From: Haloglomus halophilum
GTDB taxonomy: Archaea > Halobacteriota > Halobacteria > Halobacteriales > Haloarculaceae
Assembly: GCF_024298885.1 (NCBI RefSeq)
Contig: NZ_CP101166.1
Span: 2,851,149-2,915,148 of the forward strand
Length of the DNA stretch: 64,000 nt
Reading direction: 5' to 3'
This document shows positions 59,553 to 64,000 of this stretch, piece by piece. The stretch's first letter is position 1. Each line of letters opens with the position of its first letter. The notes beneath the pieces are model-generated. The model had not been told where the DNA came from, searched no databases, and saw only the letters and a list, made by a program, of their open reading frames with translations. The translations under genes were made by a program, and so were the position numbers.

Positions 59553-59903
59553 CTACGACCCGGTCCCTTCGGCGTCGGCGACCCCCTCGTCGGCTCCGGA
59601 CCCATCCTCCCCCGCGTCGGCGCGCGCGTCGGGTGCCGGGTCCGGCTCGCCGGGTTCGGCCTCCTCGATAGCCGCCTCCGCGAGCACCTGCTCGACGTCC
59701 ACGTCGGCGTCGCGGGCGAGCGCCTCGACGAGCGCCCCCTGGTCGTCGAGTTCCCGCTCCAGCCGGCGGACCCGTCGGTTGGTGTCGATGACCGTCTCGC
59801 GCATCTGCTGGACCTGGTCGCGCAGTTCGTTCAGTCGCTTGTACGTCTCCTCCGCCATGTCGACGATCTGCTGGAGCTTCTTCGTCGCGCCTCCGAGGGC
59901 CAT
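59553..59903 (-). CDS. Coiled-coil acidic protein (DUF5798-like)
   Basis: A 116-residue protein. The first ~70 residues form a continuous heptad coiled coil (KKLQQIVDMAEETYKRLNEL, RDQVQQMRETVIDTNRRVRR, LERELDDQGALVEALARDAD). The rest is a low-complexity Glu/Asp/Ala/Pro tail. I recall DUF5798 as the matching haloarchaeal family. The function is unknown; oligomerisation through the coil is likely. Confidence 0.72.
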   Translation of the reverse strand: MALGGATKKLQQIVDMAEETYKRLNELRDQVQQMRETVIDTNRRVRRLERELDDQGALVEALARDADVDVEQVLAEAAIEEAEPGEPDPAPDARADAGEDGSGADEGVADAEGTGS

Positions 59904-60027
59904 ACCAGCCCTTCCGTCCGGGGGACCCTATCCGTTGTGCCTCGGGGGGCCGAGCGCGACGGCTCCACAGCCCGCCCGCGCACCCCGAGACGCCGTCGTT
60001 AAGACGCGGACGCCCGCACCGCCCGAC

Positions 60028-60432
60028 ATGGACCGGACGAAGGCGGCCCCGACGCTGGGCATCGTTGGCTGTCTGCTCGTGCTGGCGGCGCTGGTGTGGC
60101 CGTACCTGCAGGAGACGGCGTCGTCGGTGTCGACGTACTACGGGTCGGGCGCCGTGACGCCGCTGGCCGCTGGCCTGCTCGCGTTCGTGAGTATCATCGT
60201 CTTCGCGGCGGGGCGCGAGGAGCGCTCGGACCCGGCGCTGGTGGCGGGCGCCGCGCTCGTGTTCGGCCTGTTCATCCTCGTCATCGATGTCTCCTTCGCC
60301 CTCACCGCTCGGGTCGATGTCATCGGCGGCAACGCCGCGTCACTCACCTACCAGCGGTGGGTGCTCGCCGCCGTCTCCATCGTGCCCGCGGGGAGCGCCG
60401 CCTGGTACGCCCGGACGCTGGGGCTACTCTGA
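60028..60432 (+). CDS. Four-helix membrane protein of unknown function
   Basis: A 134-residue protein from ATG 60028 with hydrophobic helices at ~9-26, 44-62, 70-93 and 107-127. Loops are short, with a charged GREERSD between helices 2 and 3. No motif is recognised; the haloarchaeal DUF7548 label may apply but I am unsure. The longer frame running in from 58774 is a shadow of other genes and non-coding DNA. Confidence 0.62.
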   Translation: MDRTKAAPTLGIVGCLLVLAALVWPYLQETASSVSTYYGSGAVTPLAAGLLAFVSIIVFAAGREERSDPALVAGAALVFGLFILVIDVSFALTARVDVIGGNAASLTYQRWVLAAVSIVPAGSAAWYARTLGLL

Positions 60433-60499
60433 ACCCACCGCCGTGCAGTGGTTCGGCGCGGGGCACGACAGCTCGTTCGCGGCGACTTCCCGAAAGGCC

Positions 60500-60505
60500 C
60501 TTAAG
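60500..60505 (+). promoter_or_regulatory. TATA-like element of the 7S RNA gene
   Basis: CTTAAG about 28-33 bases before the RNA 5' end at ~60533, in a GC-rich setting. It is the expected distance for an archaeal stable RNA. Confidence 0.5.
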
Positions 60506-60532
60506 CCGGAACGGTATACCTTCAAATCGGAC

Positions 60533-60842
60533 TAGGTCGGGCAGTTAGGCCACTGCTCCATCGCCTCCAACGGTCTTCATGTTGGGACCGAACACCGGGC
60601 GCGTCTGGGAGAACCAGTGCGGGCCCTGCGAGCCAACGTAGAAGCCTCGTCCCACGAGGGCAGCGGTCCGGGCACCGGCCTCTGCAGGGAGGTACGAGCC
60701 CGGTTAACCCCGAGAACCCCGTCAGGCGCGGAAGCGAGCATCGGTATCGGGGACACCTGTCGCCCGTGGGGTCGCGGGGTGGAGAAGGCGAGCAGGCCTC
60801 ACCCGTGCTGGAACCCCCAGGCAACCTCGGGAGTCCGACCAT
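60533..60842 (+). ncRNA. Signal recognition particle 7S RNA
   Basis: A ~310-base GC-rich RNA of the size of haloarchaeal 7S RNA. The ends pair (GGTCGG at 60535-60540 with CCGACC at 60835-60840). The Alu-domain segment near the 5' end reads GGGCAGTTAGGCCACTGCTCC. The S-domain helix 8 signature CAGG...GGAAGCGAGCA lies at 60723-60740. It binds SRP54 and SRP19 to target nascent membrane proteins to the translocon. No open frame in this stretch has a protein-like pattern. The exact ends are set by the pairing and could shift by a few bases. Confidence 0.9.
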
Positions 60843-60988
60843 TCATCGCGGTCCATCACCCGGCCAGCCGCGCATCCGCTGATCGTGGACCTGGGTCGAA
60901 GCGCCGAGCACTCAGTGGGCCCCGCCATGGCTCTCACTCCCCGAGAACAGCGGGAGTGTTGAAGCCGCGGTGGTGTGTCCTCTCGCGT

Positions 60989-61435
60989 ATGGACATGGAG
61001 AACATCCAGTACGCCACGACGCGAGGGCTCCGCGACGAGGACGTCGAGGAGTTGCTCTCGACCCACCACGTCGGCGTCCTCTCGCTCGCCGACGGCGGCG
61101 ACGCCTACGCGGTCCCCGTCGACTACCACTACGACGGCGACCAGTTCTACGTCCGGCTGACCGACGACGGGGAGAGCGACAAGCTCGAGTTCCTCGCGGC
61201 GACCGAGCGCCCCGAGTTCCTCGTCTACGGCCACGGTGGGGACTACGAGTCCTGGAGCATCCTCGCCCGGGGCGACCTCCACGAGGTCGACCCCGACGAG
61301 CACGGCATCGACGCCGCGACGGTCAACGACTGGTTCGGCCCCGTCCGGATATTCGACGAGTCGGTCTCGGCGGTCGAGATCCGGATCTTCGAACTCGAGG
61401 TGGCGTCGCTCGTCGGCCGGGCCACCATCGGGTAG
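60989..61435 (+). CDS. Pyridoxamine 5'-phosphate oxidase-like flavin-binding protein
   Basis: A 148-residue split-barrel protein. RGLRDEDVEELLSTHHVGVLSLADGGDAYAVPVDYHYDGDQFYVRL is the FMN-binding opening, then EFLVYGHGGDYESWSILARGDLHEV, and FELEVASLVGRATIG at the end. It belongs to the PNPOx-like family of FMN/F420/haem-binding proteins. It lacks the PLP-specific region of true PdxH. It starts 147 bases after the 7S RNA and is transcribed separately. Confidence 0.85.
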   Translation: MDMENIQYATTRGLRDEDVEELLSTHHVGVLSLADGGDAYAVPVDYHYDGDQFYVRLTDDGESDKLEFLAATERPEFLVYGHGGDYESWSILARGDLHEVDPDEHGIDAATVNDWFGPVRIFDESVSAVEIRIFELEVASLVGRATIG

Positions 61436-61507
61436 TCCCATCGGGCCATAAAGACCCTCATCCTGCCGGGGGCAACCGCTAAGTTGTGCTGCTCGTTCTC
61501 ACGGGAC

Positions 61508-62677
61508 ATGGCAACAGGTGAAGCGGACCTGCACGACATGATCCGTGACTCGGTACAGGACCTCGCGGCGGACTTCCCGCGCGAGTACTGGCGCGAGTGC
61601 GTCGAGGAGTACCGGTTCCCACAGGAGTACTGGGACGCGCTCGCCGACGCCGGCTGGCTCGGCGTCGCCATCCCCGAGGAGTACGGCGGCGAGGGCCTCG
61701 GGATGCTGGAGATGACCATCGTCATCGAGGAGCTGTCGCGGGCCGGGACGATGGGTGGCATCGTCTTCGTCCTCACGCCGGTGTTCGGCGGCATCGGTAT
61801 CCAGCGCCACGGCACCGAGGAACAGAAACAGGAGTACCTTCCGCGCATCGCGAACGGCGACGTGACGTTCTGCATGGGCCTGACCGAGGCTGCCGCCGGG
61901 ACGAACACGCTCAACATCGACACGATGGCCGAGGAGGTGGGCGACGGTGAGTGGGCGGTCAGCGGACAGAAGATGTTCATCTCCGGTGTCGAGAACGCCG
62001 ACACGATGCTGCTGGTCTCTCGGACCGCGGAGTTCGACAAGTCGAACCCGACGGGTGGCGTCACCCTGTTCCTCGTCGAGGACCCCGCCGAGCGGGACGC
62101 CATCGACCTCACCCACGTCGAGGTCGAGCTCCCCTGGTTCGAGAAGCAGTACCAGGTCGACATCGACGGGCTGCGCGTGACCGAGGACGATGTCCTCGGA
62201 ACGGTCGACGGCGGGCTCTACCTGCTGTGGGACACGCTCAACACCGAGCGCATCGCGGGCGCCGCCTCGGCGCTCGGCGGCGGCCTGCGCGCGGTCGACC
62301 TCGCGGTCGACTACGCAAACGACCGGAACGTCTTCGGTGCCCCCATCGGCTCCCACCAGGCCATCCAGCACCCCATCGCCGAGTCGTACGCCAAGCTGAC
62401 GGCTGCTCGCGAGGTGACCTACAAGGCCGCGAAGCTGTGGGACGAGGACGAGGACTGCGGCACGGAGGCCAACTCCGCGAGCCTCCTGACCAGCGAGTTC
62501 GGCCTCGAGGCCGCCGACCGCGCCATCCAGACCCACGGCGGCAACGGCTTCACCCCCGAGTACGAGGTGTTCGACATCTGGCGGAACCTGCGGCTGACGA
62601 AGACCGCACCCGTCTCCAACGAGATGATCCTCAACTACCTCGGCGAGCACGAACTGGGGATGCCGCGCTCGTACTGA
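61508..62677 (+). CDS. Acyl-CoA dehydrogenase-family protein
   Basis: A 389-residue flavoprotein of the usual length, starting at ATG 61508 (an upstream start at 61484 adds MCCSFSRD). FAD-binding and fold motifs: WLGVAIPEEYGGEGLGMLEM, CMGLTEAAAGTN, WAVSGQKMFISGVENADTMLLV, RNVFGAPIGSHQAIQHPIAE and THGGNGFTPEYEVFDIWRN. The C-terminus reads TKTAPVSNEMILNYLGEHELGMPRSY; many short/medium-chain enzymes have a catalytic Glu in a YEGT-type motif here, which this one lacks. A sub-branch with APxSxEM and LPRSY endings exists, in which the base is placed elsewhere. The substrate is unknown. Confidence 0.88.
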   Translation: MATGEADLHDMIRDSVQDLAADFPREYWRECVEEYRFPQEYWDALADAGWLGVAIPEEYGGEGLGMLEMTIVIEELSRAGTMGGIVFVLTPVFGGIGIQRHGTEEQKQEYLPRIANGDVTFCMGLTEAAAGTNTLNIDTMAEEVGDGEWAVSGQKMFISGVENADTMLLVSRTAEFDKSNPTGGVTLFLVEDPAERDAIDLTHVEVELPWFEKQYQVDIDGLRVTEDDVLGTVDGGLYLLWDTLNTERIAGAASALGGGLRAVDLAVDYANDRNVFGAPIGSHQAIQHPIAESYAKLTAAREVTYKAAKLWDEDEDCGTEANSASLLTSEFGLEAADRAIQTHGGNGFTPEYEVFDIWRNLRLTKTAPVSNEMILNYLGEHELGMPRSY

Positions 62678-62716
62678 ACGCGGCCGTACCGGGCACGAGG
62701 AGCTGCCGTCCCGCGC

Positions 62717-63568
62717 TCAGTCCGGCCGTGGGAAGGCGTTGAACGACAACGCCACGGGCGAGAGCGGATCGTACACCGACTGGTGGCACTGGCAGTAGAC
62801 GGCATCTGCCGCGCCGAACTTCGGGGCATCGGGGAAGCTGTTGAACCCGGGCGTACAGCAGAAGTGCGTGCACTTGTCCAGCCAGGCGATGCAGTCCGCT
62901 TCCGTGGCCGCCTCGAGGAAGGCACCGTGTTCGTGTCCGTCGGGGAGGTCCGAGACCGCGGGCGACCGGAGGACCTGGACGGGGAGCTGCTTCACCTCCT
63001 CCCCCTCGCCAGCCTCGGAGCGCCAGGTCGCCTGCGCGGCCTTCCCGGCGCCGGCTGACCCGACGGGTCCCTGCCACTCCTCGTAATCGTCGAGATGCTC
63101 CAGGGTGAGCTTCGTCCCGGGCTCGATGTCCGCCTGCCAGTCGAACAGGCCCGGGCTCGACCGGAGGAAGTTGTCCTGGTCGGCCTCCGGTTCCAGACCG
63201 GCGGCGGTCTGGATGCCACAGTACTGGAACCAGCGGCCGCTGTAGGTCACGTTGCCGATGTCCTCGGCGGTGACGGTGGCGGTACTCCCGTCCGGATACT
63301 CCCTGACCGTCGTCTCCGGCCAGACGCCCTTCAGATACCCCTCGTCGTCGGTCGTGAGCGGGACGATCGGCATCCCGCGGGGGGCCGGGCCGTCGGTGTT
63401 CTCGATGCCGATGTAGTCAGTCGGTCCACCGGTCGAGGGTCCGGTGTTGGTGGCGATGTTGAGCGCACCCATCGTTCCGGTGCCCATCGCTGCGAGGCTA
63501 CTCGAACCGACGACACCCCTCACGAACCGCCGGCGACCGCTCTCGGGCGGATACCTGTCTTCGTCCAT
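62717..63568 (-). CDS. Rieske iron-sulfur protein (bc1-type)
   Basis: A 283-residue protein from the ATG complementary to 63566-63568. The N-terminus has a twin-arginine segment GRRRFVRGVVGSSSLAAMG that exports and anchors it. The C-terminal Rieske domain carries both [2Fe-2S] ligand boxes, DKCTHFCCTPGF (Cys, His) and YCQCHQSVYDP (Cys, His), with the extra Cys pair that forms the disulfide of bc1-type Rieske proteins. A ~120-residue insertion-rich region precedes it. It transfers electrons from menaquinol to a small copper or haem protein. No cytochrome b gene is visible here. Confidence 0.9.
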   Translation of the reverse strand: MDEDRYPPESGRRRFVRGVVGSSSLAAMGTGTMGALNIATNTGPSTGGPTDYIGIENTDGPAPRGMPIVPLTTDDEGYLKGVWPETTVREYPDGSTATVTAEDIGNVTYSGRWFQYCGIQTAAGLEPEADQDNFLRSSPGLFDWQADIEPGTKLTLEHLDDYEEWQGPVGSAGAGKAAQATWRSEAGEGEEVKQLPVQVLRSPAVSDLPDGHEHGAFLEAATEADCIAWLDKCTHFCCTPGFNSFPDAPKFGAADAVYCQCHQSVYDPLSPVALSFNAFPRPD

Positions 63569-63697
63569 GGGGACCAGCCATCGCTTCCGACGCGAGGGTG
63601 GAAACCCGTGGGGACCGTTGTCATCGGATGGGCCCCGGCCCATGGCTTATGCCCGAATGCAGGGAACAGCACGCCAGGTGTTCTCACGCGGGTGCGG

Positions 63698-64000
63698 TCA
63701 GCCGCTCGGTTCCCGGAGCGCCTCCACCAGCACCGCCCACGCCAGCGCCGCCAGCCCCACGTCCCGAGCCAGCACGTCCCCGAACCGACCCGCCGCGGCC
63801 CAGACGATGCCGAGATAGCCGACGGTCGCGGTGAGCGAGACCGCCGCGACGGCCGCCGCGAACGCGGTGTAGCGGTCGACGAGGATGGCGAGGCCGAAGG
63901 CGAGTTCGAGCCAGCCGTTGAGGAGCATGAACTCGACCGGCGAGACGACGAGGAACGGTGCCAGCCAGTCGACCACGTAGACGGCCCACGCGCTCGGCGC
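63698..64000 (-). CDS. DoxX-like membrane protein, C-terminal part
   Basis: The open frame runs off the right edge of the window (last full codon at 63998-64000), leaving 101 codons. Four hydrophobic segments are visible, with EFMLLNGWLELAFGLAILVDRY in the position of the DoxX motif, then VSLTATVGYLGIVWAAAG and VGLAALAWAVLVEAL at the C-terminus. DoxX family members are small four-helix membrane proteins, some linked to thiosulfate:quinone oxidation, others to redox stress. The N-terminus lies outside the window. The family call is tentative. Confidence 0.62.
   Translation of the reverse strand, partial: APSAWAVYVVDWLAPFLVVSPVEFMLLNGWLELAFGLAILVDRYTAFAAAVAAVSLTATVGYLGIVWAAAGRFGDVLARDVGLAALAWAVLVEALREPSG

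Noticed and set aside
58774..60027. Upstream extension of the 60028 membrane protein frame
   Set aside because: It passes through three other genes in other frames, has an Arg/Ser-rich composition, and lacks any domain. The ATG at 60028 begins a clean membrane protein.

Overview
The window is a high-GC stretch of a haloarchaeal (class Halobacteria) chromosome. The evidence is the acidic, Asp/Glu-rich proteins, Tat signal peptides and lipoboxes, archaeal TATA-type promoters with short leaders, two archaeal type IV pilus ATPase/TadC pairs, a HalX-type response regulator, halocyanin-like and Rieske proteins, and an archaeal 7S (SRP) RNA. No genus can be assigned from what is visible. Most genes are ordinary chromosomal genes in short operons, often joined by 4-base ATGA or GTGA overlaps.

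Layout. 1-10.8 kb: housekeeping and small-operon genes: the end of a quinone-oxidoreductase-like gene, a PII signal protein fused to a membrane anchor, an amidohydrolase, acylphosphatase plus a methyltransferase, NAD(P)HX repair (nnr) plus moaC, a PQQ-propeller lipoprotein, hflX and a FUN14 protein. 10.8-24.3 kb: a surface-appendage locus with two tandem PilB-like ATPase/TadC-like pairs, either side of a methyltransferase and tRNA-Gly, followed by a very large pilin-like protein, a HalX response regulator, a RecA-like protein without a P-loop and an HD-domain protein. 24.4-25.4 kb: two near-identical tatA genes, the first frameshifted, then tRNA-Arg with repeated copies of its 3' end. 25.5-41.3 kb: scattered metabolism and transport: a second PQQ lipoprotein, an acyl-CoA synthetase, a GMC dehydrogenase with its small subunit, a zinc alcohol dehydrogenase, a hydrolase, tRNA-Glu, deoC, an APC permease, a remnant of an SLC13-type carrier, a VIT1-like protein and a CoA-disulfide-reductase-like flavoprotein.

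41.3-54.2 kb is the most interesting part, a sulfur locus. It holds two tandem winged-helix regulators sharing a CX5C motif, a TauE/SafE anion exporter with a 49-residue membrane partner, a TusA/sulfide:quinone-reductase-like/DUF1641 operon, a rhodanese-metallo-beta-lactamase fusion followed by two YeeE-type half transporters, and a divergent TusA/DsrE-like pair. The genes read as a route from sulfide or thiosulfate uptake, through protein persulfide carriers, to oxidation and sulfite export. Six promoters in this region carry the same imperfect inverted repeat (TATTG, 11 bases, CAATA), always next to or over the TATA element. I propose it as the operator of a sulfur regulon controlled by the tandem regulators.

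54.3-64 kb: two universal stress proteins, a halocyanin-like gene broken by a one-base deletion at a copper-ligand His codon, an RHH-like small protein, lipoproteins, a membrane-anchored winged-helix regulator, the 7S RNA gene, a flavin-nucleotide-binding protein, an acyl-CoA dehydrogenase, a Rieske protein and the end of a DoxX-like gene cut by the window edge.

Structural oddities worth checking are the two single-base frameshifts in short homopolymers (tatA and halocyanin), the iterated tRNA-end copies, and several haloarchaeal intergenic repeats.
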